A stretch of DNA of 64,000 nt from Mycetocola spongiae (GTDB taxonomy: Bacteria; Actinomycetota; Actinomycetes; Actinomycetales; Microbacteriaceae). Positions 46,901 to 55,474 of this stretch are shown here, in pieces. The number at the start of each line of letters is the position of its first letter. Positions within the stretch are counted from its first letter, which is position 1. The stretch lies in assembly GCF_020424085.1 (NCBI RefSeq), contig NZ_CP080203.1, positions 1,240,001 through 1,304,000 on the forward strand, read 5' to 3'. The translations under genes were made by a program, and so were the position numbers. The notes beneath the pieces are model-generated. The model saw only the letters and a program-made list of their open reading frames with translations, made no database searches and had not been told where the DNA came from.

Positions 46901-49803
46901 GCCGAGGCCTCGGCGATACCCACCCGAATCTGGGCGGTGCCGCTCAGGCCCAGCCCATCGCGCACGGCATAGTGAAATACATCGGTACCCCACTCGGCAT
47001 CGCCCGCCCGATAGTCAAAATAATCCTTGCCGGTGGCCACAATCATGCCCTTTTCCGGGGCCGATTGCAGGCCCGTGAGGGTCACCGAATCGCCGTCATC
47101 ATCGATGCCCGAGAGGGGAATCTGAATCCGCACGGTATTTCCCTGGGTCACGCGCGCGGTCACCGTATGCGGCTGCGGGGCGGTATTGGATCCACGATCC
47201 ACCTCGCGCACCGAGATCTGCACGGGTGCCGAGGCGCTCTCGCCACCCGGGCTCTCCACCACATAGGTCGCGGAGTACTCGCCGGGCTTATCGGGGGCCA
47301 GATAGCGCAGGGTATTGCCGGAGGTGAAGAGCAGGCCCTCATCCTCCGAGAGCTCGCGGGCCAGGGTGGGGCTCAGCGTGAGCGGGAGCCCATCGGGGTG
47401 AATATCGTTTTTGAGTACGTCGATATCCACTACCTCGCCCACCCGCACGATCGCGCGGTCGGGCATCGCCACGGGCGGTTTTTCGCGCGCGGGTGGTTCC
47501 ACCTGGGTCACCGAGACTGTGCCCGTGGTGCTCTGGGCGCCGTTGCTCACCACATAGGAAAACTCGGTCTGGCCGTCCGGGAGTGGCTCGCTCAGCGAGA
47601 CCCGCAGCAGCGAGTGCCCAAGCGATTCCACCAGCAGGCCCGCGATGCCCGGGGGCGAGATCACGTCGGTGATCACCAGGACGCCGCCCGCGGGGTCATA
47701 GTCCCGGGCCAGGATATTGATGGTATCGGTCTGCCCCAGATAGAGGAACGCCGAGGCCCCCACCGCGACCGGCGGCAGGTTATCCTCGGGGGCCGCGGTG
47801 ACCTCAAAGCGCAGGTGTCCCGAGGCGGCCACCACACCATCACCCACCTGATATTCAAAGAGATAGGTGCCGGGTTCGCCGGCCTGGAAGCTCACGTCGC
47901 CGCTGGAGGTATCCACCCGCAGGCGTATACCCTCGCGATCCTCCACGGGCACGCCGATCAGGCGCACGTTGCCGTTTCCGCCGCGCACCATTTCCAGCGG
48001 TGAGGCGATTAATTCGCTGCCCACAACCCCGCTCACGGTGACCGGCTCGGCGATGATGGGCACATCGGCGCCCAGCACCTCGATATCCAGCAGGCCGGAG
48101 CCCTGGGAGTGGCCATCGGAGACGATCAGGCCCACCGATTTGCTGGCCCCACCCTCGCCGGAGTCCTGATAGTACACGGTGCCGGAGGCGGCAAAGGTCG
48201 CGCTATCGGGCGCGCCGATACTCGTCTCGGCGAGGAAAAACGGGTCACCATCGGGGTCATACCAATCGGCGAGAATATCGCGCTGGAAGGCCCCGCCGGG
48301 CAGGATGGCATTCACCGTGCGCCGCGCCTGCACGGGCGGGTTATTCTCCGCCGAGGTACGCACCTGCACCGTGACATTGGCGCTCGCGCGCCCGCCGTGG
48401 CCATCGGAAATGCCGTAGCCAAACGTGAATTCTCCCGCGGCATTATCGCGCAGCGACACGCTCAGCTGCTGGCCGTGCAGGACGATCGCGACCGAGCCCA
48501 TCTCCTCGGGAAAACCGGTCACCTCGTCGATATAGAGGGCATCACCATTGGGATCAAAATCGTTGAGCAGCACGGGGAGCGGGCTGGTGCGGCCCGGGCG
48601 GGCACCAAATACATCGTCCACCGCGACCGGCGGCTTCTGCACGGGGTCCACCTCGGCGGGAAGGGTGGGATCGTTGATCTCCTCCTTATCGCGGTCCTCG
48701 ATATCGTCGAGAATCTCGTCCCAGTTATTCACGAGCTGGCCCGCGTCCTGGATCATCCAGGCGCGGCCGGTGCCGGCATCGTTAAGCACCACGGCGCCCG
48801 AGCGCGCCACAAAGCGCAGCTGCGCCCCCGCGCCGAGGCCCTCCAGGCGGGTGGTCTCGGGGCTGCGCGTGCCACACTGACTCCACAGGGTTCCCTCGCC
48901 CCAGGCGGCAAATACGCAGCCATCCACGAGCACCGGGACCGCCGGTTCGGCGTCCTCCAGCGAGAGCACGCGGGTCGCGCGGCCATCGCTAAACGAGCGG
49001 CTGAGCAGCCCCTCGCTATCGGCAATAAAAATGGTTTCGGCGCTCACGCTTGAGGAGATCAGGCGCGCACCCGGGGCGGCCCCGCTCTCGGTTGCCGCAC
49101 CGCCGTCCACGCTGATCGCCCCGCTCTCGCGGTTGAGGATCACGGCGCGGCCCGAGAGCACGGCCGCGGCATATTCGTCTTCCTCGCTGCCCAGGTCCAC
49201 CGGGGTGCCGCTTTCGGGGCGCACGGTGGCATCAATCGAGGTCTTAATCAGCCCGCTCTGCACCGAGTATCCGGCAAAATTGCCGTCCCGGTCCACCGCC
49301 ACGGCCGAGTTTTTTCCGAGCACCAGATCCGGCTCGGAATCGGGCCCAAATGAGTCCAGGGAGTTGAGATTAATAAACCAGACCCGGCCGGTGGGCGCGG
49401 CGTGCACCACCACCGTGCGATCGCTCAGCAGCACCTCCGAGGAATCGGTGGGCAATTGGATCCGCTCGCCGATTGTGCTGAGCGTTTCGTCCACCACCCC
49501 CAGTTCCTTCTGTGCCGTGGCGTGCACGAGCACCATCGCGGAGTTTTGCACGGTGATCACGTCGCGGTTCTCGGAGCGCTCGGCGCTATCCAGCGCGCGG
49601 ATCTGGGTATTCAGCCGCCCGATCGCGTTCTCGGAGCCGTTCACGACCCAGGTTCCCGCGTCGTTCAGATCCACGCGTTCGGTGCGATAGCCGCCCGAGG
49701 CAATAGCGATCACGGCCACCAGGGTCAGCACCAGGACCGCCGCCAGCGATCCATAGGCGAGGGCGAGGTTGCGGCGCACCCAGGCGCGAACCGCGGCGAT
49801 CAT
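43951..49803 (-). CDS. Giant membrane-anchored surface protein with tandem Ig-like and FN3 domains
   Basis: 1950 residues from the ATG at 49803 (ATGA overlap with the kinase). A short basic cytoplasmic start, one membrane helix at about 17-36, then an outward region: about 40-385 with propeller-like strands (RVWFINLNSLDSFG, CVFAAWGEGTLWSQCG), about 391-1455 with roughly ten cadherin/Ig-like units carrying the PPVAVDDV and NDFDPNGDAL type motifs, and about 1460-1930 with FN3-like units (VPEAPGVPTY, EAPTDITARQ, RPGVPTLTY, MPAAPSVTVG). No LPXTG sorting signal. The C-terminal domains have paired cysteines. Type II anchoring, probably a cell-wall-spanning sensor or scaffold. Encoded between kinase and MoxR genes, so phosphorylation or assembly by them is plausible. 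Confidence 0.85.
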   Translation of the reverse strand: MIAAVRAWVRRNLALAYGSLAAVLVLTLVAVIAIASGGYRTERVDLNDAGTWVVNGSENAIGRLNTQIRALDSAERSENRDVITVQNSAMVLVHATAQKELGVVDETLSTIGERIQLPTDSSEVLLSDRTVVVHAAPTGRVWFINLNSLDSFGPDSEPDLVLGKNSAVAVDRDGNFAGYSVQSGLIKTSIDATVRPESGTPVDLGSEEDEYAAAVLSGRAVILNRESGAISVDGGAATESGAAPGARLISSSVSAETIFIADSEGLLSRSFSDGRATRVLSLEDAEPAVPVLVDGCVFAAWGEGTLWSQCGTRSPETTRLEGLGAGAQLRFVARSGAVVLNDAGTGRAWMIQDAGQLVNNWDEILDDIEDRDKEEINDPTLPAEVDPVQKPPVAVDDVFGARPGRTSPLPVLLNDFDPNGDALYIDEVTGFPEEMGSVAIVLHGQQLSVSLRDNAAGEFTFGYGISDGHGGRASANVTVQVRTSAENNPPVQARRTVNAILPGGAFQRDILADWYDPDGDPFFLAETSIGAPDSATFAASGTVYYQDSGEGGASKSVGLIVSDGHSQGSGLLDIEVLGADVPIIAEPVTVSGVVGSELIASPLEMVRGGNGNVRLIGVPVEDREGIRLRVDTSSGDVSFQAGEPGTYLFEYQVGDGVVAASGHLRFEVTAAPEDNLPPVAVGASAFLYLGQTDTINILARDYDPAGGVLVITDVISPPGIAGLLVESLGHSLLRVSLSEPLPDGQTEFSYVVSNGAQSTTGTVSVTQVEPPAREKPPVAMPDRAIVRVGEVVDIDVLKNDIHPDGLPLTLSPTLARELSEDEGLLFTSGNTLRYLAPDKPGEYSATYVVESPGGESASAPVQISVREVDRGSNTAPQPHTVTARVTQGNTVRIQIPLSGIDDDGDSVTLTGLQSAPEKGMIVATGKDYFDYRAGDAEWGTDVFHYAVRDGLGLSGTAQIRVGIAEASAIARDPIARTDVLTVSPGTRFTVQPLLNDSDPDGGGLKIVDVEQSAEIPTEFTEDTVTLEVPRGEGVHSVLYTIESAAGGRSSAWIQVNARADAPPVRPIVEDTVLTLTDIAKVRETLAVDVWDGVFYAEGKNSDLELSSVPRWGKNLSVTAAGNIEIIVTPQAQILPFKVSVRDNPEISSYGFIWVPAAESSVPERRADAKNLTVASGERLVIPLGEQVIAAGDRRVRVADPGTVRATNSNGDNPVVNDTTLQFTSQQGYSGPASILLEVADGDPAGDANRATIVLPITVTPVHNSPPVLRGSTLSLEPSASRTLDLRDLTIYPYPEDAGDLVWNLPAGAPEGAQASLSGSRLTLSLPRDATVGAHHNVQIGVRDAESTVVTASIEVTVVTSTKPLAQALPDTIEVRRGSSATVDVLANDVGPAEFMPLSLISVEMQNAVPGLSAVASGNRSVTVTATQNAEIASNLRLTYRVRDASGAREREVTGTVTIVVVDVPEAPGVPTYLKQDHFGNDGALRISFAGSASSNGKPITEYRLRSTDGSVQVSCGLDTSSCTVTAGQAPVGTALRYVATATNSVGTSPEGPASAPLRIDFIPEAPTDITARQQPADDLFAPGNRGVLDISWTASVTPRGGTPANNYIVTVVADGAPMWTGSTAGTSISTPAGLPARGGYSVTVEARNNIDTSTYGAIQWNVGTGGATSILDRPGVPTLTYRGHAEDTALTVDWTLDNTGGGTPTYAAAWGNTAPECAAATGTATSASLPNPATGTHTLHVTVSNGWGCNTASITVDYFKKPGMPAAPSVTVGDFVENRTPVSVSVGAVAEGVIYRLKIGARTLAITPGVPLNLTPVDYDYNRTNEARLEVCNGDRCVTGPAASFLPMDLSLSWAGDANQCTLAGAMPMAIGAAGIDGIIYSYNVRPGGREYTIAETARVPAIAYQVIARARLGNVRTPDPLLSAPCGVSRTLLDLPATPGADSPEENND

Positions 49804-51248
49804 CGGGTGCCCGCGCAGGTCTCGGGGCCGGCAGGCCCGGGCTTGCCATCGCGGGTGACCGCGACGCTGATGCATACGGGCGCGCCGCTGCCGTCCGCGG
49901 TGATGCGGAACTCGCGGTTGGCCTGTGCGGCGGGGGTGCCCTCGCGCGGCGTCACCAGATAGCGGTCATTTTCGGAGAGTCCCGGATCGGCCCAGGTGAA
50001 GACCACCACGCCGCCCTCCAGGGTGGAGCTAATCTCGGTGACCATCGGCAGCTCATCCGAGCGGGAGAACCAGAGCAGCCCCACGGAGGTGGCCACCACG
50101 GCGAGCGCCGCGATGCCCCCGATCAGCGATACGGTGCGCGTGCGCCGGCGGCGCTCCTCGCGGGAGCGGGTCACGGTGGAACCCGCGGGTCGCAGCACCG
50201 TGAGGGCGCTATCGCCCAGGGCGCTGTCCATGCCACTGCTCTCCTGCACCACGCTCCGGCCGGAGCCCGAGTGCCGATAGCGGCGCGGCGCACCCGAGGC
50301 CCCCGCGCGGCGCGGGGGTTCGGCCACGGGCGCGGCGAGGACCGCGCGGGAATCCTCGATACGGTTGTCATCGGCGATCTCGGCCACGGTCTGTACCAGG
50401 CCCAGGCCGGCCTCCGCGAGCTGCAATTCGCGGACAAATTCAAGCATGGTCGCGGGACGCTCGGCGGGATCCTTGGAGAGCGCGCGGGCGAGCGTGGCCT
50501 CGAGCTCCGGCGGCACATCGAGGCGGCCGAGGGGTTGCAGGCGATCGCGGCCGATGATGCGGGCATGGATGCGCTCGCGGCGATTCACGGCGCGCTCATC
50601 CTCGGGGTGTTCAAAGGGAGAGCGCCCGCGCAGCAGCGTAAACAGGGTCGCGGCGAGGGAATAAACCTCGCTGCGCGGCGTGCCCTGGGTATCCTCGCGC
50701 AGGACCTCGGGTGCGGACCAGGGCACGGACATGCCCTCGGCCTGCGCATTGGCCGAGGCCGCGAGGGTAGCGGCAATACCAAAATCGGCCAGCACGGGAT
50801 GGCCGTACTGGGTCAACAAAATATTGGAGGGTTTAATATCCCGGTGCAGGAAGCCGATGCGGTGCGCGGTCTCCAGGGCCCCGCCGATCTTGATCCCCAC
50901 GCGCAGCACCTCGTCCACCCCGAGCGGCGCATCCTTATATCCCGAGCCGAGCGAGGACGGGCAGTATTCGAGCACCAGATAGGGGCGGCCATCGGGGGCG
51001 ATGCTCGCCGAGTGCACCGTGAGCACCGCGGGATGGTTTTTCAGCTGCGACATCAGGTTCGCCTCGGACAGGAACATCGCGCGCTGTTTGGCGTCGGCGA
51101 TCTTGGGCATCAGCACCTTCACGGCCACCTCGCCGCGCGGGAAGTCCTTCTCATAGAGATACACGTAGGCGAAGCCTCCGCGGCCCAGCACACGGATGTG
51201 CTGATAGCCGGAGAGGATCGGGGGCGCGATTGACTGGTGTGCGGTCAC
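49800..51248 (-). CDS. Transmembrane Ser/Thr protein kinase
   Basis: 482 residues from the GTG at 51248. Kinase domain about 14-280: glycine loop GRGGFAYVY (22-30), catalytic Lys44, HRDIKPSN with Asp137, DFG 155-157, and SAPE at 178-181 for the APE motif. The activation segment (158-178) holds only one Thr, next to the DFG, and is Ala/Ser-rich. A juxtamembrane linker contains ALTVLRPAG (T350). One membrane helix at 372-394 precedes an outer domain of about 85 residues that looks FN3-like (GGVVVFTWADPGLSENDRYLV) with two cysteines; no PASTA units. A PP2C phosphatase and two FHA proteins are encoded just upstream. Confidence 0.93.
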   Translation of the reverse strand: MTAHQSIAPPILSGYQHIRVLGRGGFAYVYLYEKDFPRGEVAVKVLMPKIADAKQRAMFLSEANLMSQLKNHPAVLTVHSASIAPDGRPYLVLEYCPSSLGSGYKDAPLGVDEVLRVGIKIGGALETAHRIGFLHRDIKPSNILLTQYGHPVLADFGIAATLAASANAQAEGMSVPWSAPEVLREDTQGTPRSEVYSLAATLFTLLRGRSPFEHPEDERAVNRRERIHARIIGRDRLQPLGRLDVPPELEATLARALSKDPAERPATMLEFVRELQLAEAGLGLVQTVAEIADDNRIEDSRAVLAAPVAEPPRRAGASGAPRRYRHSGSGRSVVQESSGMDSALGDSALTVLRPAGSTVTRSREERRRRTRTVSLIGGIAALAVVATSVGLLWFSRSDELPMVTEISSTLEGGVVVFTWADPGLSENDRYLVTPREGTPAAQANREFRITADGSGAPVCISVAVTRDGKPGPAGPETCAGTR

Positions 51249-51303
51249 GGCGAAGATTTCCTTTGAATAGTGCTGCGGGCGGGGCGCGGGTGGCGGGGTG
51301 GGC

Positions 51304-53817
51304 CTATCCGGCCTCGGTCACGATAAAGAATTCATTTCCCACCTCGACCTGACTGCCAACCTCCACAAAGACCTGCTCGCCGGGGATCAGTTCCTGCTCG
51401 GTGGCGCGGGGGGAACGCACGCGGGTGCCGTTTCCGGAGCCGCGGTCGCGGATCCACAGCTCACCCTCCTCGATGCCCAGCTCCAGGTGGGTTTTGGAGA
51501 CCGAGCGGGCGGGATCGGCGACCATAAACATCGCGGTGAAGAGCTCATCGGGGCCGGCGAGGGGCTTGCGGCCCATCAGGGAGGCCCCGGTGACCCAAAA
51601 CTCCTGGCCCGAGCCAAATCGCAGGACGTAGCGGGTTGCGGATCGTCTCCGCATGCGCCGCCGCGAAATCACGTTCTGGCCGGCGGTGGGTACCGAGGTG
51701 CCGCTTCCCGGGGTCGGGGCGCCGGCCGCGGGGATGCCGGCCGCGGGGGTGGGCGCGGCGGCCGCGGGGGTTTCGGGCGGGGCGATGCCCGCCGGGGGCG
51801 TGGGCGCGGATAGCTGGCCGCCCGGCGTCGCGATAACGGGTTCGGCGGCGGGTGTGGGCTCGGGCAGCAATGCGGCGGGCTCGGGCAGCGGCGCGACCGC
51901 GGACGGGGCCGGGGCGGGCAGCGGCGGGACCGAGTCCGCGGGCGCGGGCGTGACGGCCTCGGCCGGCTCGGGCGCAATAACGGGCTCGGGCACGGCAACC
52001 GGCTCGGGCATCATCATCGGCTCGGGTACGGCTACGGGCTCGGGCGCAATAGCCGACTCGGGTCGGATCGCCGGGGCCTCCTGCACGGGCACGCGGGCAG
52101 CCGCTTCCACGCCGACGTCCGGGGTGGCCGGGGCCGATTCGCGCCCGGTCGGCTGTAGCCGTTCCTGCGCCTGCAGGCGTTCCTGCGCGGCCGAACGCTC
52201 GCGCAGGGCGGGCGCACCGGTTTTTGCCGGTCGCGGGGTCGGCGCGGGCCGCGCCCCGGCGGCTGCACCGAGGTGCGCGGCGGGAAGCGGACCGGGTCCG
52301 GGCTTGGGAATCGCGCGCGGGGTGGGGCCCGGGGCCGAGGGCTCGGGCGGCATCATGGAGGTGAATGCTGCCACCGCCGCCACGGCGGACGCGAGTGTGG
52401 CCGATATTTCGGGCGTGCCCCCGGTCTCCTCGGGATGGGTATGGGCGAGGGGATTCGCGGCGGGGGTCGGCTCCGCGGGCGCGGCCGGCACGGGCGCGGG
52501 CGCTACCGGGGGTACCGGCGGTGCGGGAACGGTCGGTGCGGGAAGGGTCGGCGCCGGCAGGGTCGGTGCGGGAATGGCCGAGACGGTCGGCACGGGCGCA
52601 CCCGCGGTGGCCCGGTGGGCATAGTCGGGGGCGGCACCGGTGGGCTCGGTATCGCCGTTAAGCGCGAGGTCCTCCGCGGCGCTGAGCGATCGGGCGAGGG
52701 CCGCGCGCTGCTCGGCGGCCAGGGCAAGCGCCTCCGCGGCCAGACGCACGGTTTCCGGGGTCGGGACGGGGATCGGCCGGATCGGCAGCGGCGAGTCCTC
52801 CGCGGGCGCATCGCTGCCCGCCGAGACGTCGGGGGTCGCGGGCTCGGCGGGACGCGCGGGCGCGATCAATACGGGCTCCGCGGGACGCGCGGGCGCGGCA
52901 GCCTCCGCGGGGATAACCGCCGCGGGGGCCGGCGATACTCCCGGCTCGGCGGAAGGCGGCATCGCGGGCATCACCGGCAGATCCGGGACCGCGGGCTCGC
53001 CCAGTACCGCTGTCATCTCCGCCCGCGGCATCATCGGCATCGCGGGCTCGCCCGCTATCGCGGTCATCTCCGCCGCCGGCGGCATCGCGGGCATTACCGG
53101 CATCACCGGCAGGTCCGGCAGCACGGGCTCGCCCGCCACCGCGGTCAGCTCCGCCACCGGAGGCAGGGGCTCGGCAAATTGCGGCATCGAGGGCACGACC
53201 GGCGCGGCGGGCACTGTGGGCTCGACCGTGCCCGGCAGGGGCGGAAGGGTCGCCGCGGGTGCCGGGGTGGTCTCCGCCAGGGCGGCGGGGTCCATCGCGG
53301 GTGCCGCACCGATGTTCTCGGCGCCGTCCGGCTCGGCGGCATGTGCGGCCGCGGCCGTGCGGCGCTGGGCGCGCGTGGTGCCCGCGGTCATCTCCTCGGA
53401 CATCGGAAAGGCATAGGACAGTTCGGCGGCATCGGTCAGGCCCGCCGTGCGCTCAAGCGCACCGGCCTCGCGCCGTCCCGCCCGGGTGCTCGTGGCGGCC
53501 TCCCGCGCCGAGCGCCCCGCGGGATGCTCCGCGGGGACCGTGCCGGGCAGCGGCGGGCGCGGCGGCACCAGGGTGCCATCGGGCAGGATCAGCGTGACCG
53601 AGGGGGCCACGCTAAACGTGGGCATCGGCGGCTCCTCCGCGGTCGTCGCGCCGGGGACGGGAGGCAGCGGGGGTAGCTCGGGGGGCAGCGTGGACTCGGT
53701 CGCGCCGCGGGGAGCGGCCGGGGCCATCCCGCCGCTTCCGGCGAGCATCCCGCACTCGGCACAAAAGAGGCTACCGGGCACGGCGGGGTGCCCACACCGT
53801 TCGTGTGGCGTAGTCAT
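51304..53817 (-). CDS. FHA protein with N-terminal zinc ribbon and long Pro/Ala linker
   Basis: 837 residues. Residues 8-22 contain CGH and CAEC, a possible zinc ribbon. About 600 residues of low-complexity Pro/Ala/Glu sequence follow, with internal repeats. The FHA domain (about 735-832) has LMGRKP, SVSKTHLEL and RGSGNGTRV, the full phosphothreonine-binding set. ATG overlaps the PP2C stop. It would bind phosphorylated partners of the adjacent kinase. Base composition of the linker is extreme GC, which gives long false frames on the other strand. Confidence 0.9.
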   Translation of the reverse strand: MTTPHERCGHPAVPGSLFCAECGMLAGSGGMAPAAPRGATESTLPPELPPLPPVPGATTAEEPPMPTFSVAPSVTLILPDGTLVPPRPPLPGTVPAEHPAGRSAREAATSTRAGRREAGALERTAGLTDAAELSYAFPMSEEMTAGTTRAQRRTAAAAHAAEPDGAENIGAAPAMDPAALAETTPAPAATLPPLPGTVEPTVPAAPVVPSMPQFAEPLPPVAELTAVAGEPVLPDLPVMPVMPAMPPAAEMTAIAGEPAMPMMPRAEMTAVLGEPAVPDLPVMPAMPPSAEPGVSPAPAAVIPAEAAAPARPAEPVLIAPARPAEPATPDVSAGSDAPAEDSPLPIRPIPVPTPETVRLAAEALALAAEQRAALARSLSAAEDLALNGDTEPTGAAPDYAHRATAGAPVPTVSAIPAPTLPAPTLPAPTVPAPPVPPVAPAPVPAAPAEPTPAANPLAHTHPEETGGTPEISATLASAVAAVAAFTSMMPPEPSAPGPTPRAIPKPGPGPLPAAHLGAAAGARPAPTPRPAKTGAPALRERSAAQERLQAQERLQPTGRESAPATPDVGVEAAARVPVQEAPAIRPESAIAPEPVAVPEPMMMPEPVAVPEPVIAPEPAEAVTPAPADSVPPLPAPAPSAVAPLPEPAALLPEPTPAAEPVIATPGGQLSAPTPPAGIAPPETPAAAAPTPAAGIPAAGAPTPGSGTSVPTAGQNVISRRRMRRRSATRYVLRFGSGQEFWVTGASLMGRKPLAGPDELFTAMFMVADPARSVSKTHLELGIEEGELWIRDRGSGNGTRVRSPRATEQELIPGEQVFVEVGSQVEVGNEFFIVTEAG
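52960..53165 (-). repeat. Internal repeat in the FHA protein linker
   Basis: Three degenerate copies of a unit AExTAxxGEPxxP, in two cases followed by DLPVMP, occur in the Pro/Ala linker (for example AELTAVAGEPVLPDLPVMP). They are visible in the DNA as repeated blocks reading CGCGGTCATCTCCGCC or similar. Function unknown; each has a Thr that could be phosphorylated. Confidence 0.6.
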
Positions 53818-54701
53818 GATCCGTCCTTTCCGGGGAGCCGGTTGTGGTTATCGAGTGGGGAATGGGTGAGGGGGCGGGCGTGTCTGCCGCCGCCGGACTC
53901 CCCAGGGGTCCGGCGTGCGGCCCCGCGAATCTCGCCGGCGCGCACCACCACGGCGGTTACGTTATCGCGGCCGCCCGCCGCGAGGGCCTCGGCGATCAGG
54001 CTGTCCACGGCGATCCGGGGCGTGGGCGCCGCGGAGAGGATCGCATGGATTTTCTCCTCGCTCACCTCCGCGGTGAGCCCATCGGAGCAGCAGAGGACGG
54101 TGCTGCCCGCCAGGATGGGGATCAGCCAATAATCCGGCACCGGGTCCGCCTCAAATCCCACGGCCCGGGTGATCACGTTGCGCCTGCGGTCGGTGGCCGC
54201 CTGATCGGTGGTCAGCGCACCCCCGTCCACAAGCGCCTGGACCACTGAGTGATCCACACTGACCCGGGAAAACTCCTCCCCGGAGAGCAGATAGGCGCGG
54301 GAATCCCCGAGATTAAAGAACATCCAATACGGCGCGCCCGCGCGCTCGGTCACGGTCACGCCCACCACGGTGCTGCCGCCGCCCCCGCCGATCACACCGG
54401 TATGCTCCGCGATCAGCTCGGTGGCGCGCGCGAGCCCACCCTGAATCTGTTCGGGACCCATGGGTGTTTCGCGCAGCGCCGCGAGCGAACCGGTGACCGC
54501 CGCACTTGCCAGGTCCCCGGCGGCGTGTCCGCCCATGCCATCGGCCACCACAAAGAGCGGCGCCCGGGCAAAAAAACTATCCTCATTGCGTTCGCGGGTG
54601 AGCCCGGTATCGGTGCCCCCGGCCCAGCCGAGCATCACCGAGCATTCCCGCGAGGGCGCGGTCCATATCCCGCCCAGTCCGGGCGCGGGTGCGGCGCTCA
54701 T
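53814..54701 (-). CDS. PP2C-family Ser/Thr protein phosphatase
   Basis: 295 residues from the ATG at 54701 (ATGA overlap). All metal-site motifs are kept: RNEDSFF, VADGMGGHAAGD, FNLGDSRAYLL, CCSDGLT and GGRDNVTAVVV. Cytoplasmic, no membrane segment. It should reverse phosphorylation by the kinase encoded two genes downstream. The C-terminal 35 residues are a basic, Gly/His-rich tail. Confidence 0.95.
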   Translation of the reverse strand: MSAAPAPGLGGIWTAPSRECSVMLGWAGGTDTGLTRERNEDSFFARAPLFVVADGMGGHAAGDLASAAVTGSLAALRETPMGPEQIQGGLARATELIAEHTGVIGGGGGSTVVGVTVTERAGAPYWMFFNLGDSRAYLLSGEEFSRVSVDHSVVQALVDGGALTTDQAATDRRRNVITRAVGFEADPVPDYWLIPILAGSTVLCCSDGLTAEVSEEKIHAILSAAPTPRIAVDSLIAEALAAGGRDNVTAVVVRAGEIRGAARRTPGESGGGRHARPLTHSPLDNHNRLPGKDGS

Positions 54702-55474
54702 GCGTCCCCCTCCGCGCGGACGGGTAGTGTCCCCACCCGGATGCCCTCGCCCAGGTCCAGGACGCTGCCCGGCAGCACCACCACCGGGATCCCGGCGCGC
54801 AGGCGCTGAGATCGGCCACCGGGCACCAGGAGCATCGTGCCATTGGCCGAGTGCAGGTCCTCGGCGAGGAGGGCCTGGCCCTCCTGCCACAGGCGCAGGT
54901 GGCTCCCGGAGATCTCTCCCGCGGGTGAGGGCACGGCGATAAGCGTGGGCAGGGCCCCGCTGCGCACGCGCGCGGAGCGGGGGCTACGCCCGAGGATCAG
55001 CGCGCCGTCGAGGGTGACCACACCGTGGCCCGTGATCTCCACCCGCAGGGCGGGAAGCCCGGAGGCCGGGCTCGGCTCGTCCGCGGTGGGCACCGGGGGA
55101 ATGCTGGGGATCACCGGCGCCTGCGGCGGCGGGAGCCTGTCCATTCCACCCACAAGGGTGTGATCGGCCAGCGCCGCGAAGGGTGCCCCGAGCACGGTGT
55201 CATCGGTATCGTTGATCCAGCCGGCATTCAGCACGGTGGCATCGGAATCGGCCGCCCGCACATCCACCAGGATGGTATCGTCATGCACACCCACCCAGTG
55301 TGCGTTTAAGACGGTATCCCCGGCATCACCCGAGGTGGCGTTAAACAGGGTCGCCTCGGCCTCCGCCTCCGCTGTATGCGCGGGCGTTCCCTCGCCGAGG
55401 ATCGTGGATTCGGTGGCATCGGTATCGCCCGGAGTGAGCAGCGTTGCGTCTCCGGGGTCGTGAAGGGCACTCAC
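54698..55474 (-). CDS. Small FHA protein with N-terminal DxT repeat array
   Basis: 258 residues from the GTG at 55474, chosen because it overlaps the stop of an upstream small ORF in GTGA; an ATG at 55552 in the same frame has no ribosome site. Residues 1-110 hold eight motifs of Asp/Glu-x-Thr-aliphatic type (T11, T24, T42, T54, T67, T80, T93, T106), most 13 residues apart. A Pro-rich linker leads to the FHA domain (about 142-250) with ILGRSP, EISGSHLRL and HSANGTML. The array could be phosphorylated by the operon kinase and read by the FHA domains in cis or trans, as GarA/OdhI do with one site. Confidence 0.85.
   Translation of the reverse strand: MSALHDPGDATLLTPGDTDATESTILGEGTPAHTAEAEAEATLFNATSGDAGDTVLNAHWVGVHDDTILVDVRAADSDATVLNAGWINDTDDTVLGAPFAALADHTLVGGMDRLPPPQAPVIPSIPPVPTADEPSPASGLPALRVEITGHGVVTLDGALILGRSPRSARVRSGALPTLIAVPSPAGEISGSHLRLWQEGQALLAEDLHSANGTMLLVPGGRSQRLRAGIPVVVLPGSVLDLGEGIRVGTLPVRAEGDA
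55157..55444 (-). repeat. 13-residue periodic Thr motif array
   Basis: Encodes the eight TLL/TIL/TVL-type motifs of the small FHA protein. Intervals between threonines are 13, 18, 12, 13, 13, 13 and 13 residues, so the repeat is regular apart from one insertion. DATVLNAGW and GDTVLNAHW are the closest copies. Confidence 0.75.

Noticed and set aside
51653-53676. Gly-rich frames antisense to the FHA protein linker
   Set aside because: Gly/Ala/Ser- or Gly/Arg-rich products are the complement of Pro/Ala codons in the real gene; no independent support.
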